This document shows positions 34,825-43,473 of a DNA stretch of 64,000 nucleotides, one piece after another. The position numbers were made by a program, and so were the translations under genes. The stretch lies in the NCBI RefSeq assembly GCF_015355755.1, contig NZ_JACVEE010000004.1, positions 248,001-312,000 on the forward strand, in the 5' to 3' direction. The notes under the pieces were generated by a model. The model made no database searches. It had not been told where the DNA came from and saw only the letters and a list, made by a program, of their open reading frames with translations. Within the stretch, counting starts at the first letter, position 1; each line of letters begins with the position of its first letter. Source of the stretch: Nocardia sp. XZ_19_385 (GTDB lineage: Bacteria > Actinomycetota > Actinomycetes > Mycobacteriales > Mycobacteriaceae).

Positions 34825-36210
34825 GTGGCACCCAAGTCGAAGGTGGACACCGTTGCCAACCTCGCCAAGCGCCGGGGTCTGGTGTACCCGTGCGGTGAGA
34901 TCTACGGAGGCACCAAGTCGGCATGGGACTACGGTCCGCTCGGTGTCGAGCTCAAGGAGAACATCAAGAAGCAGTGGTGGCGCACCATGGTCACCAGCCG
35001 CGACGATGTGGTGGGCCTCGACTCGTCGGTGATCCTGCCGCGCCAGGTCTGGGAGGCCTCCGGCCACGTCGCCACCTTCTCCGATCCGCTGGTCGAATCG
35101 CTGCACACACACAAGCGGTATCGCGCCGATCACCTGATCGAGGCCTACGAGGAGAAGCACGGCCACCCGCCGGCCAACGGCCTGGCCGACATCAAGGACC
35201 CGGAGACCGGCCAGCCCGGCTCCTGGACCGAGCCCCGCAACTTCTCCGGCCTGCTCAAGACCTACCTCGGCCCGGTCGACGACGAAGAGGGCCTGCATTA
35301 CCTGCGCCCGGAAACCGCGCAGGGCATCTTCGTCAACTTCAAGAACGTGAAGGAAACCGCGCGCAAGAAGCCGCCGTTCGGCATCGCGCAGATCGGCAAG
35401 AGCTTCCGCAACGAGATCACCCCGGGCAACTTCATCTTCCGCACGCGCGAGTTCGAGCAGATGGAGATGGAGTTCTTCGTCAAGCCGGGTGAAGACGCGG
35501 AGTGGCACAAGTACTGGATCGATACCCGGATGGCCTGGTACACCGACCTCGGCATCGACCCGGAGAACCTGCGCCTGTTCGAGCACCCGAAGGAAAAGCT
35601 GTCGCACTACTCGGCCGGCACCACCGACATCGAGTACCGCTTCCGCTTCCAGGGCAGCGAGTGGGGCGAGCTGGAAGGCATCGCCAACCGCACCGATTAC
35701 GACCTGAAGACGCACTCCGAGCACTCCGGCACCGACCTGAGCTACTCCGACGCCAACACCGGTGAGAAGTACACGCCGTACGTCATCGAACCGGCGGCCG
35801 GTCTGACCCGTTCGCTGATGGCGTTCCTGGTCGACGCCTACACCGTCGATCAGGCGCCGAATGCCAAGGGCGGCATGGAGGAGCGGATCAGCCTGCGCCT
35901 GGATCGCCGCCTCGCGCCGGTCAAGGCCGCGGTGCTCCCGCTGTCGCGCAACGCGGATCTGACGCCGAAGGCGAAAGATCTTGCCGCGCAACTGCGTAAG
36001 CACTGGAACGTGGAGTTCGACGATGCCGGCGCGATCGGCCGCCGCTACCGTCGCCAGGACGAGATCGGCACGCCGTTCTGCATCACCGTCGACTTCGACA
36101 CCCTCGAGGATCAGGCGGTCACCATCCGCGAGCGGGATTCGATGCAGCAGGAGCGCATCGCGCTGGACAAGGTCGAGGGCTACCTCGCCCAGCACCTGAT
36201 CGGCGCCTGA
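34825..36210 (+). CDS. glyS: Glycyl-tRNA synthetase
   Basis: This 461-residue class II synthetase of the homodimeric type attaches glycine to tRNA-Gly. Motif 1 and 2 regions are recognisable: [47 protein letters not shown]; motif 3 lies in [14 protein letters not shown]. The anticodon-binding domain is at the C-terminus ([12 protein letters not shown]). GTG 34825 is supported by GGAGAA nine bases before; the frame is open further upstream. It diverges from zur-smtB, as in mycobacteria. Confidence 0.95.
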   Translation: MAPKSKVDTVANLAKRRGLVYPCGEIYGGTKSAWDYGPLGVELKENIKKQWWRTMVTSRDDVVGLDSSVILPRQVWEASGHVATFSDPLVESLHTHKRYRADHLIEAYEEKHGHPPANGLADIKDPETGQPGSWTEPRNFSGLLKTYLGPVDDEEGLHYLRPETAQGIFVNFKNVKETARKKPPFGIAQIGKSFRNEITPGNFIFRTREFEQMEMEFFVKPGEDAEWHKYWIDTRMAWYTDLGIDPENLRLFEHPKEKLSHYSAGTTDIEYRFRFQGSEWGELEGIANRTDYDLKTHSEHSGTDLSYSDANTGEKYTPYVIEPAAGLTRSLMAFLVDAYTVDQAPNAKGGMEERISLRLDRRLAPVKAAVLPLSRNADLTPKAKDLAAQLRKHWNVEFDDAGAIGRRYRRQDEIGTPFCITVDFDTLEDQAVTIRERDSMQQERIALDKVEGYLAQHLIGA

Positions 36211-36221
36211 CCTACCGAACT

Positions 36222-36260
36222 CGAAGCGACCCATGGCCTTCCGGGCTGTGGGTCGTTTCG
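36222..36260. terminator. Bidirectional terminator after glyS
   Basis: Arms CGAAGCGACCCA (36222-36233) and TGGGTCGTTTCG (36249-36260) pair over 12 bases with one G-U, with a 15-base loop. It lies between glyS and the convergent membrane protein gene. Confidence 0.7.
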
Positions 36261-36262
36261 CG

Positions 36263-36667
36263 TCAGCTGTGCTTCTTGGGCGGTGTCCCGGTGATGATGC
36301 CGATTCCGGTGGGGATCAGCAGCGCGATGCCCCACGGCACCGCCAGCCAGAACGGCCAGAAGTACCCGGCGCCGGTGGCCGCCCAGATCACCAGCATCAG
36401 CAGGTTGACCGCGGCCCACGGGATCCACATGATGACGACCCACTGCGGTATCCGCCGCGGCGTCTCCAGCTGACCGGGCTTGCCGCGCTCGGCGGGCAGG
36501 TCGGACACCAGCGGGGCCAGCTCGCCGTAGGTCTTCGAGGCATAGGCCTGCTGCAGCCGGTCGTCGTATTCGTGCAGCGACAACCGGCCCTTGTCCATCG
36601 CGTTGCGCAACTGGTCCGCGATCTGCTGGCGGTCCGCATCGGAGGCGCGCAGCTCTTCCTTGCCCAC
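36263..36667 (-). CDS. DUF1707 and two-helix membrane protein
   Basis: This 134-residue protein begins with the DUF1707 pattern ELRASDADRQQIADQLRNAMDKGRLSLHEYDDRLQQAYASKTYGELAPLVSDLP. This is followed by two hydrophobic helices (WVVIMWIPWAAVNLLMLVIWA and FWLAVPWGIALLIPTGIGII). Such proteins are very common in actinobacteria and have no established activity; the DUF1707 part faces the cytoplasm. GTG 36667 is chosen because the domain starts there; the frame extends upstream. It is convergent with glyS. Confidence 0.8.
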   Translation of the reverse strand: MGKEELRASDADRQQIADQLRNAMDKGRLSLHEYDDRLQQAYASKTYGELAPLVSDLPAERGKPGQLETPRRIPQWVVIMWIPWAAVNLLMLVIWAATGAGYFWPFWLAVPWGIALLIPTGIGIITGTPPKKHS

Positions 36668-36722
36668 GTCAGCCAGCTTAGGTCGGCGGACGAGCGCGAG
36701 CCAGGAAACTACCGGATTCGTC

Positions 36723-37448
36723 TCAGTGGCAGTGGGTTTCGGCGGCGTCGTAGCTGTCGTGGTGTTTTGCCTCGCCGACATGCTTCAGCCGCCCGAGCGG
36801 GGTGAGGTCGAGAAAGTTGTGGGTGTTGATGAGGAGGTCGCCGCCGCGGGCGTACTGCGAATAGGTGTGGAACACGGTGCCGTCGTCGTCGCGCCAGAAC
36901 ACGCTGGTGCCGGGCTGCTCCCCGTCGATGAACCAGTTCTCGCCCTTGGCTTCCAGTTCCGCCTTGGTCCGGTAGTTGTATTCGATCGGTGCGACGGATT
37001 CGTCCTGGGTGACGTGGAAGTCGTAGTTGAACGCGCTGCCGAAGGAGGAGAACATGGGGAACGTCCAGCCCATGCGGTCGCGGTACTTGTTCAGATTCTC
37101 CCACGGTCCGCGCGACACCGCCGCGAACGAGGTCTCCTGGGCGTGCAGATGCGCGAGGTGGCCCACGTTGTCCAGCAGCATCGCGCAGCTCGGGCAGCCC
37201 GCGTCCAGATCCCAGCGCCACATCATGTGATAGATGATCAGCTGTCTACGACCGTCGAACAGGTCCGCCAGCGCGACTTTGCCTGCGGTGCCTTCGAATT
37301 CGTAGTTCTTCTCGACCGGCACCATCGGCAGTTCGCGACGCTTGGCCGAGAGCGCGTCGAGCCGGTGCGTGAGTTCCTTTTCCTCGGTCAGCAATTGCTT
37401 GCGTGCTGCCAGCCATTCGTCGTGGGATGCCACAGCCGGACGAGTCAT
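36723..37448 (-). CDS. DUF899 family thioredoxin-like protein
   Basis: This 241-residue protein has the typical DUF899 sequence: EEKELTHRLDALSAKRRELPMVPVEKNYEFEG, IYHMMWRWDLDAGCPSCAMLLDNVGHL and GENWFIDGEQPGTSVFWRDDDGTVFHTYSQYARGGD. The fold is thioredoxin-like, and the GCPSC segment provides a possible CxxC redox pair. No enzymatic activity is established. It is encoded alone, downstream of the DUF998 gene. Confidence 0.88.
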   Translation of the reverse strand: MTRPAVASHDEWLAARKQLLTEEKELTHRLDALSAKRRELPMVPVEKNYEFEGTAGKVALADLFDGRRQLIIYHMMWRWDLDAGCPSCAMLLDNVGHLAHLHAQETSFAAVSRGPWENLNKYRDRMGWTFPMFSSFGSAFNYDFHVTQDESVAPIEYNYRTKAELEAKGENWFIDGEQPGTSVFWRDDDGTVFHTYSQYARGGDLLINTHNFLDLTPLGRLKHVGEAKHHDSYDAAETHCH

Positions 37449-37508
37449 GATGTCTCCTACCTTCGGTCAGAGGGGTCCAGGTATGTAGACCGGATGACCG
37501 TGTGGAAA

Positions 37509-38171
37509 TCATCGGGAATCGGTGCGCCCGGATCGCAGCAGATGGACTGCGAGCAGGGTGAGCCACAGCCAGGCGATGGCGATGGTGATTCGTTGCAGCA
37601 GCCCGGCGATTTCGATCAGGCCGGGGTCTTGCTCGAAGCCCATGCTCGCCAGCACGAAGCACGCGGTGAATCCGGCCGCGGTGAGCAGCGTGTAGACCGC
37701 CCAACCGAGGCGCCGCTCGCCCAGGAAGCGGGCGAGGATGACCAGGCACAGCACCGGGAACCCCAGGAACACCGGTAGGGCGAAGAGGTCATGCAGAGTG
37801 CCGGTAGTGGTGGGCCCGGCAGGTTTGCCGGGGGTGCCGGGCGGGTAGCCGCTGACCGGGTCGGTCACGAACACCCCCGAGCCGACCAGCCCAATTCCCC
37901 AGGCAGCCACCAAGATCGGCGCCCATAGCCGGCCCCGGCCCGGCGTCAGCGCGGCGCGCAAGCCGACGGCGTAGGCAAGCGAGAGAATCCCGGAGACCAG
38001 GAAGGTCGCCGTTTGAGTCCAGCCGTACGGGCCGAGAGCCAGGGAACTGATCGGGTGGCGCACCGGGTCGTAGTCCGCGCGTGTGGCGCCTTCCAGCGCG
38101 ACGGCCGCGAGGAACAGCGGGCCGGCGATCGCGCCACAGATCAGCAAGGCCCGAGTGCGTGGTTCGGCCAT
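37509..38171 (-). CDS. DUF998 family membrane protein
   Basis: This 220-residue protein has about six membrane helices, a short loop DYDPVRHPISSLALGPYGWTQ after the first helix (the DUF998 signature), and GVFVTDPVSGYPPGTP after the third. It sits between the DUF899 and tenA genes. No function is known for DUF998. Confidence 0.82.
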   Translation of the reverse strand: MAEPRTRALLICGAIAGPLFLAAVALEGATRADYDPVRHPISSLALGPYGWTQTATFLVSGILSLAYAVGLRAALTPGRGRLWAPILVAAWGIGLVGSGVFVTDPVSGYPPGTPGKPAGPTTTGTLHDLFALPVFLGFPVLCLVILARFLGERRLGWAVYTLLTAAGFTACFVLASMGFEQDPGLIEIAGLLQRITIAIAWLWLTLLAVHLLRSGRTDSR

Positions 38172-38222
38172 GCCGTCAATTTTAGTTGACGCGCCGCATG
38201 CCGCACAAGCGGTAATCGATGG

Positions 38223-38831
38223 TCAGCGCGGGACGTCCCAGAACGCGATCTCGTGCCGCATGCCTTCGAGGAACAGCGCTTCCGCGCGGGCCGGGTCGGC
38301 GCCGGATTCGTCGAGCATCTGCGCGCAGCGGGCGGTGAGTGCCGCGAAGCCGGGGTCGGCGTAGGCGTCGACCCAGCGGCGGTAGCGGGGTTCGGTGGGC
38401 GGGTTCTCGGCGAGGCGGGTGCCGAGCGTCGAGTAGCCCCACATGCACGGGTAGAGGGCGGCCAGGCCGTCGGCGTAGGTGGCGGCCGAATCCAGCAGGA
38501 AGGCGGTGTAGTTCACGCAGGGTTCGCCCTTGACCGCCCCGTCCAGGTCGGCGCCGAACTCGGCGGCCAGCGAGCGGTGCAGCGAGAGTTCCTCGTGGAA
38601 GGTGGCGTGCGCGAGGTCGACCAGGTCGCCCAGGTGTGCGGCCGGCGCCTGCCAGGCCAGGCGGGAGAAGACGCGGACGTAGTCGAGCAGGAACAGGTAG
38701 TCCTGCTCCAGCCAGGAGCGGAATACCGGCTCGTCGAGATCGCCCTTCGCGATGCCGACCACGGTGGGGTGCGCCAGTTGTTCCTCGACCAGTGGGCGGC
38801 CGAGCTGCTCCAGGTGTGCTGCAAGACTCAT
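38223..38831 (-). CDS. tenA: TenA-family aminopyrimidine aminohydrolase/thiaminase II
   Basis: This 202-residue protein has the TenA helical bundle: GIAKGDLDEPVFRSWLEQDYLFLLDYVRVFSRLAWQAP, HATFHEELSLHRSLAAEFG, GEPCVNYTAFLL with a conserved Cys, LYPCMWGYSTLG, and the C-terminal FLEGMRHEIAFWD with the acidic residue. TenA salvages thiamin by releasing 4-amino-5-hydroxymethyl-2-methylpyrimidine from degraded thiamin; some relatives do other amine hydrolyses. No thiamin genes are adjacent, so the exact substrate is not certain. Confidence 0.85.
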   Translation of the reverse strand: MSLAAHLEQLGRPLVEEQLAHPTVVGIAKGDLDEPVFRSWLEQDYLFLLDYVRVFSRLAWQAPAAHLGDLVDLAHATFHEELSLHRSLAAEFGADLDGAVKGEPCVNYTAFLLDSAATYADGLAALYPCMWGYSTLGTRLAENPPTEPRYRRWVDAYADPGFAALTARCAQMLDESGADPARAEALFLEGMRHEIAFWDVPR

Positions 38832-38917
38832 GCGAGAAGTCTCTCTTACTCTCCGGATTGCGTTGGGGGCGGTGTTGCCTCACTCTGTCCGATGTGTGGC
38901 GCGATGAGGGCGAAGTG

Positions 38918-40147
38918 GTGCGGGTTCTGGCGCCATCGGAACAGCGGTTTGTACGGCATGGGACGTACACCGGGCGGACGGTGCGGGTCGAGGGCGAGCT
39001 CGATGTCGCCGCGCTGCGCACCGCGTTCCTGACTCTGCAACGCGCCTACCCGGTGTTGACCTGCCGGATCGGCGAGGACTCCGAGGGGGTCGGCTATCTG
39101 CTCCGATCCGGCGGGGCCACGGTCGGCGCGTGGGTGCGTGACGGTGCTGTCGATCAGGTGCGACTGCCGGTCCAGCCGGTGGATCCCGGTGTGCAGCTGG
39201 CGTATTTGGATGTGGTGATCGGGGGTTCGGCGGCGCGGGTCACCTTGTTCGCGCATCACAGCGTGGCCGATGCCGGGCACTGCGTGGAGTTGGTGTCGCG
39301 GCTGTGGAGCTTCTACACCGATCGCTTGACGCCAGAAGATGTTGTGCCGCACGAGCTTCCGAAGCCGGTGGAAGAGTACGCGGCGGACCGGGGAATCACC
39401 GGCAGTGCCGTGTCCGGATTCGAGGACGTGACCCGCCCGCTCCCACCCGACGCACGAACCCCTGCCGATCCGGCGACCCCCGCACCGCCCTCGCTCGCGC
39501 AACCGCGGCGCGCGGTGCTGGACCCTGTGGCAACCGCCCGCATCGTCGAACTCGGCCATCGACCGGGGCTGACCGTCAACGGCCTCGTCACCGCCGCCCT
39601 GTTACGGGCCTATGTCGCTGAAACCGGCTCCACTACAACAGCTTCGGTAGGTTGCCTGTATCCGGTCGACCTGCGCACCCGGTTCGATCCGCCGGTGGCC
39701 CGCGCCGCGGGCACCAACATGGCAGGGCTGGCGTCCTTCGCCGCCGAAGTCGACCTGACCGCCGACATTTCCCTACTGGCACACCAGATCTCGTCCCGTC
39801 TGCACCACGACCTCTCCGAAGGCATCGTCCAGCAGTCGGTCCTGCACTTCCCGGACTTCTACGGCCCCACCAGAATTCACTCCCTGGCCGGCCACGTCGC
39901 CGTCACCAACACCGGCCGTGTCCCAGCCTTCCGCACCCCACCCGAGCTCACCCTCGCCGACTACGAAATCGTCTACCTCTCCGCACATCCCAGACCCTCC
40001 ACCGGTGCCTCGGCCGCCGTCACCTTCCTCCTCTACACCTTCCAGGGCCGGTTGACGATCGGCGTGCTGGGTGGGGGAGTCGCGGCGGAGCGGCTGCCCG
40101 CGGCCGTGCGGCGTGAGCTGGCCGGTCTGTATGCCGAATCGGTCTAG
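38918..40147 (+). CDS. PapA-like acyltransferase (condensation-domain type)
   Basis: This 409-residue protein carries the catalytic HHxxxD motif (FAHHSVADAGH) of the condensation/PapA superfamily, which moves acyl groups from a carrier protein or CoA to an alcohol or amine. A second family segment, the DFG-like region, is replaced here by NTGRVPAFRTPPELTLADYEIVYLSAHP. GTG 38918 has GAGGG nine bases upstream; GTG 38915 and 38894 are alternatives. It is the only such gene here; no carrier protein or polyketide gene is adjacent, so the acyl donor is unknown. Confidence 0.82.
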   Translation: MRVLAPSEQRFVRHGTYTGRTVRVEGELDVAALRTAFLTLQRAYPVLTCRIGEDSEGVGYLLRSGGATVGAWVRDGAVDQVRLPVQPVDPGVQLAYLDVVIGGSAARVTLFAHHSVADAGHCVELVSRLWSFYTDRLTPEDVVPHELPKPVEEYAADRGITGSAVSGFEDVTRPLPPDARTPADPATPAPPSLAQPRRAVLDPVATARIVELGHRPGLTVNGLVTAALLRAYVAETGSTTTASVGCLYPVDLRTRFDPPVARAAGTNMAGLASFAAEVDLTADISLLAHQISSRLHHDLSEGIVQQSVLHFPDFYGPTRIHSLAGHVAVTNTGRVPAFRTPPELTLADYEIVYLSAHPRPSTGASAAVTFLLYTFQGRLTIGVLGGGVAAERLPAAVRRELAGLYAESV

Positions 40148-40219
40148 TCGCACACATCCCGTCCGGAGCCCGTAGGGTCATGCCCCAAAGATCTACCCAC
40201 AGAGAATGACCCGCGTGTT

Positions 40220-41101
40220 ATGAGTACGAATCTGCCCTACAAGCTGTTCCTGCCGCAGTCGACGCCGTCCATGCATCGCGTCTTCGCGATCTACCAGGAC
40301 CAGGGCTGGGACGAACTGAAGGCCGTCGCCACCTTCGACGACCGCGCCTCCGCCGTCCGCCTCGCCGACGCCCTCAACGAACTCCTCGCCGGCGCCGACC
40401 TGGCGCCGGACTTCGTCGCCGAAGCCCTCGAAACCGCGCCCCGCCCGGTGCGCGCCCAGGTGGAACGGATCGCCCGCAAAATCGAATCCGAGGTAGCCGC
40501 CGAGGCTTCCCCCACCGACTACCTCGACGCCCTGTCCCGCCCCTCCATCTGCGGCGTCATGCGCTTCCCCCTGGCCCCCGCCGACCCGGACGACTCCATC
40601 ATCACCCCGCGCACCGCCGAAACCCTGCGCTACCACGGCGAAATCTACGTCGAGGAACTCAACGCCCTGATCGCCGGCGACGCCGAAGTCTTCCGCCACG
40701 AACTCCCCACCGCACTGCAACGCCAAAAGCTCCCCTTCCTCAAGCAATTCGCCACCTGCTTCGACCACCTCCTCGAATGCCTCGACTCCGGCACCTGGCC
40801 CGAACCCCGCTCCATGGGCGAGGAAATCGCCCTGTGGATCATGCTCGAACGCGCCACCGAACAAATCGAAGAAGAACGAGCCGGCTTCGAAGCCTTCACC
40901 TCCCCGTCGCTCAACGACCTGCCGAAGTCAGAATTCGACTACAACTTCGACGATCTCACCGAGTCCCTCTTCCACGACCACGAATTCCGCTACTCCGTGC
41001 TCGACCAGCCGACCCCCTTCGAAAACGGTGCCCTGAAGCACCTTTTCAAGCCCTTCAGCTACCAGGAACCGCAAAAGTTGACCCTGCGAAAGCGGGGGTA
41101 G
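40220..41101 (+). CDS. Conserved-looking protein, function unknown
   Basis: This 293-residue protein starts MSTNLPYKLFLPQSTPSMHRVFAIYQDQGWDELKAVATFDDR and continues with long charged helices (LARKIESEVAAEA, ATEQIEEERAGFEAF). It is acidic, with four cysteines, no signal peptide and no membrane helix. The codon usage is strongly GC3-biased, so it is clearly coding. A weak ribosome site precedes ATG 40220. I do not recognise a family; it stands alone between the PapA-like gene and the phage-type lipoprotein. Confidence 0.6.
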   Translation: MSTNLPYKLFLPQSTPSMHRVFAIYQDQGWDELKAVATFDDRASAVRLADALNELLAGADLAPDFVAEALETAPRPVRAQVERIARKIESEVAAEASPTDYLDALSRPSICGVMRFPLAPADPDDSIITPRTAETLRYHGEIYVEELNALIAGDAEVFRHELPTALQRQKLPFLKQFATCFDHLLECLDSGTWPEPRSMGEEIALWIMLERATEQIEEERAGFEAFTSPSLNDLPKSEFDYNFDDLTESLFHDHEFRYSVLDQPTPFENGALKHLFKPFSYQEPQKLTLRKRG

Positions 41102-41140
41102 ACAGAGGTTTCACCGCCATCGACCACTACCGGGCGAATC

Positions 41141-41533
41141 TCAAGGCCGGTCGACGTCGGGCACGATCACCTCGGGCTTGAAGATCACCCGGTAATGGTC
41201 CGCGCTCACATTCGCGGGCTCGAGCTGCTCCACGAAGTATGTCACGTTGTCACTGAGGCCGAGGAAGTGCTTTTTGTACTCGCCGCCGGCGGTCTTGCAG
41301 ACGACCTCGAGCTGGTTGCCGTCGTCCTTGATGTTGCATCGCCCCTCGATGGAGAGGAGGTACTTGTCGGTGATGCCGTTCACGAACACGACGCGGCGTG
41401 CGATCTCGAACTGATCGGCGGCCTTACTGAGGTTCTCCGACACCACATCTGCGTCAGATGAGCAGCCCGACAGCGCGATCCCGCCTGCGAGGGCTATCGC
41501 TACCAGGGGCATGGACTTTCTGAGGTAACTCAC
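41141..41533 (-). CDS. Phage-type beta-sandwich lipoprotein
   Basis: This 130-residue protein has a signal peptide with the lipobox ALSGC and a mature part that reads ADVVSENLSKAADQFEIARR, FVNGITDKYLL, YKKHFLGLSDNVTYFVEQL and FKPEVIVPDVD. This pattern matches a lipoprotein family that I recall from actinobacterial phages and prophages, annotated there as beta-sandwich lipoprotein. In phages it may block superinfection or sit in the envelope of lysogens; its role here is unknown. GTG 41533 has AAGGAG with good spacing. No other phage genes flank it. Codon use is less GC3-biased than the neighbours. Confidence 0.8.
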   Translation of the reverse strand: MSYLRKSMPLVAIALAGGIALSGCSSDADVVSENLSKAADQFEIARRVVFVNGITDKYLLSIEGRCNIKDDGNQLEVVCKTAGGEYKKHFLGLSDNVTYFVEQLEPANVSADHYRVIFKPEVIVPDVDRP

Positions 41534-41550
41534 TGGTTCTCCTTTGAGCG

Positions 41551-41700
41551 TTATAGGTTGCGCCACCGCTGCACTTCCCGGACCTCGGCAAGGACGAGAT
41601 CGCCTACGGCACAGCTGGATACCTCGGCGATGTCCCCCATGTGTCCGAGGGCGTCCTCGGCATACGGCCAGACTGCCTCCGAGGTGGCTGCACGCGCCAC
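41551..41700 (-). CDS. Possible small ORF upstream of the phage-type lipoprotein
   Basis: A 49-codon frame from GTG 41700 reads MARAATSEAVWPYAEDALGH and ends in EVREVQRWRNL, 17 bases before the lipoprotein start. Its codon use is coding-like, but no ribosome site with correct spacing is seen, and the frame is open further upstream to the end of the marR gene. It may be a real small gene or the remains of a longer one. Nothing is recognised. Confidence 0.3.
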   Translation of the reverse strand: MARAATSEAVWPYAEDALGHMGDIAEVSSCAVGDLVLAEVREVQRWRNL

Positions 41701-41760
41701 ACCTTTTTCGGCGGGCGAAATCCGGGACCGATCGAGGCCTGTGATGCGGAACGCGGGTGG

Positions 41761-42285
41761 TCACTCGCTCGCGGAAGGGGTGGGGCGAGAGGCGGCTTCC
41801 TTGGGTTTGGGGCCGGGGCGGCGGCTGCGTGCGGCGTGGGCGCGGATCTCTTCGGCGGCTGCCCGGTAGGCGGGCGCCGCATGGGCGAAGTAGTCGAAGA
41901 GGACCTCGCGCTGCTCGGCCGTGTAGCGGTCCAGAACCTCGGCGATCAGTCGGCGGGCGGGACCGACCACGTCCTCGATATCGGGGAAGGTCTCGGCTGC
42001 GGCTTCGACGATGACCCGTCGCCGGTCGGCTGGATCCGTGGTGCGGCGTAGGTAACCCGCTTTCTCGATGCGGTCGATGAGCCGGGTCGTCGCGCCGGTG
42101 GTCAGGCCTACGCGGGCGGCCAGGTCGCCCGAGGTCATCTGCCCGGCCAAGTTGATCAGGCTCACCGCGTACCACTCGGTGGGCTGAAGTCCGGCGGCTT
42201 CCGCGCCGGCCATGCCGTGCAGGCCCACCGCGTCGAGGTACTCGCGGAAGACCAGGTGCTGGTCGCGTGATGGCGTGTTTGCCAT
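41761..42285 (-). CDS. MarR-family regulator
   Basis: This 174-residue protein has the MarR winged helix: LQPTEWYAVSLINLAGQMTSGDLAARVGLTTGATTRLIDRIEKAGYLRRTTDPADRRRVIVE. The last part is basic and Pro-rich (SRRPGPKPKEAASRPTPSASE). ATG 42285 is the start. It is divergent from the membrane-anchored SnoaL-like gene at 42376 and most likely represses it; the gap includes repeated words TGCAGAT and an 11-base palindrome GCAGAtTCTGC. Confidence 0.9.
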   Translation of the reverse strand: MANTPSRDQHLVFREYLDAVGLHGMAGAEAAGLQPTEWYAVSLINLAGQMTSGDLAARVGLTTGATTRLIDRIEKAGYLRRTTDPADRRRVIVEAAAETFPDIEDVVGPARRLIAEVLDRYTAEQREVLFDYFAHAAPAYRAAAEEIRAHAARSRRPGPKPKEAASRPTPSASE

Positions 42286-42375
42286 TGGTGCAGATGCCCC
42301 TACTGTGATAGTTGCATTGATGCAGATATTGTTGAAATGCAGATTCTGCTTCATCTTAACGACAAGGAGAACGGC
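42286..42375. promoter_or_regulatory. Divergent regulatory region of MarR and the SnoaL-like gene
   Basis: These 90 bases are AT-rich and carry TGCAGAT three times (near 42291, 42317 and 42337), and GCAGAtTCTGC (42338-42348). They probably contain the MarR operator and both promoters. Confidence 0.45.
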
Positions 42376-43050
42376 ATGACCACCCAGGACGACAAGATGG
42401 CCAGCACTGCGGTGGTGGCCGAGGCAAAAGGCCCGGCTTCCGGGAAGTCGCCCAAGCGCCGCCGCCGACTGCTGCGCGTGCTCGGCATCGGCCTACTCGC
42501 CGTCGTGGCTGCGGTCGGCGGCGGATATCTGTGGCTCGACGCCACTTCCGACGTGCACAACACCGGACACGCCGAGTGCGCGAGTGTCACCCCGACCGGC
42601 CAGGCCGCGCCCGGCGACCGCGAGGCGGTGTGCGGTGTACTGGAGTCGCTGATCGACGCCTGGGACCGCAACGACGCCGACGCCTACGGCGCGCAGTTCA
42701 CCGAGGACGCCACCTACGCCACCTACGTCGGCAGCTACTACGAGGGCCGCGCCGACATCGTCAACTCCCACAAGGCCCTCTTCGCGAAATTCCTCGAGGG
42801 CAGCAAACTGGCCAACTCCTACCTCGGCATCCGCTTCCTGTCGCCCGACGCCGCTATCGTCACCGGCCGCGGCGACGACTACACCGGCGATGCGCCGGCC
42901 GAGCTGTCCAAGGTCCAGACCTACACACTCGTACGCCAGGCAGACGGCCAATGGCGGGTCGCCGCCTTCCACAACACCCAGCGAAAGTCCGTGATGGAGC
43001 GCTTCTCGTTCATCCTCTCCCCAGACACCAGGCCGGAAGCCGAGAAGTGA
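42376..43050 (+). CDS. Membrane-anchored SnoaL/NTF2-like protein
   Basis: This 224-residue protein has a basic cytoplasmic N-terminus (KSPKRRRRLLRVLG), one membrane helix (about residues 40-60) and an outside SnoaL-like domain with the family segments VCGVLESLIDAWDRNDADAYGAQFTEDATYATYVGSYYEGRADI and KVQTYTLVRQADGQWRVAAFHNTQ. Two cysteines (AECASV, AVCGVL) sit just outside the membrane. AAGGAG precedes the ATG. It has the SgcJ/EcaC pattern like the soluble protein at 5170, but with an anchor. It is likely under MarR control. Confidence 0.82.
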   Translation: MTTQDDKMASTAVVAEAKGPASGKSPKRRRRLLRVLGIGLLAVVAAVGGGYLWLDATSDVHNTGHAECASVTPTGQAAPGDREAVCGVLESLIDAWDRNDADAYGAQFTEDATYATYVGSYYEGRADIVNSHKALFAKFLEGSKLANSYLGIRFLSPDAAIVTGRGDDYTGDAPAELSKVQTYTLVRQADGQWRVAAFHNTQRKSVMERFSFILSPDTRPEAEK

Positions 43051-43362
43051 CCCTGCGGCACGACCTGGCCGTAGAGCAGTAGCAAGGTGAACGCGACCCA
43101 TCGAACCTCGTAATCGGTTGGCCGACAACGCATGAACGAATCGTCGTGACCGAAACTGATGACCGTTGTCGGAGCGGACCACGGTGCCAGCCGTTGAACG
43201 TATCCCAACCGCGTTTCGCAGAGCCGCCACCGCCATCGAGGCGGTCATACGCCCGTCGATCGAAGAGCCGATGATCCGGATGGAGAAAAGAAGGACGAAT
43301 CATTCGGTGCCAAATTCTCGGCGTATTTTTGGTGATTGGCCGACCATCGTGCGGAATGAAGA
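43051..43362. other. Gene-poor stretch holding a transposase remnant
   Basis: There is no intact gene. The minus strand of 43090-43299 encodes a broken IS3-type transposase fragment. The rest shows nothing I can recognise. Confidence 0.6.
43090..43299 (-). pseudogene. IS3-family transposase (integrase core) remnant
   Basis: Read on the minus strand, about 70 codons give FVLLFSIRIIGSSIDGRMTA, then SMAVAALRNAVG and GTVVRSDNGHQFRSRRFVHAL, ending in GSMGRV. This follows the middle of IS3-type transposases, which have NRIVGYSIDSRM, VVHSDRGSQFRSR and LTGSMGRV in the same order. An in-frame TGA lies just upstream (43300-43302), and after GSMGRV the sequence no longer matches. It is a small scar of an insertion sequence, three hundred bases or less from tRNA-Asn. 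Confidence 0.75.
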
Positions 43363-43394
43363 AACCCCTGACCGGAATTGGCTGGTCAGGGGTT
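43363..43394 (-). terminator. Terminator after tRNA-Asn
   Basis: On the minus strand, AACCCCTGACC and GGTCAGGGGTT form an 11-base perfect stem (10-base loop) beginning seven bases after the tRNA, followed by T-rich TCTTC. Confidence 0.8.
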
Positions 43395-43400
43395 CTTTTG

Positions 43401-43473
43401 CTCCCCCATCTGGACTCGAACCAGAAACCTGCCGATTAACAGTCGGCTGCTCTGCCAATTGAGCTATAGGGGA
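43401..43473 (-). tRNA. tRNA-Asn (GTT)
   Basis: The 73-base cloverleaf starts TCCCCTA and ends TGGGGGA with discriminator G; the acceptor stem pairs fully, including one T-G pair. The D arm is AGCTCAATTGGCAGAGC, the anticodon loop CTGTTAA carries GTT, and the T arm contains GGTTCGAGTCC. No CCA is encoded. It is the only tRNA in the window. Confidence 0.97.

Noticed and set aside
43166..43462. 98-codon plus-strand frame over tRNA-Asn
   Set aside because: It crosses the tRNA on the opposite strand and the transposase remnant; no ribosome site or family.
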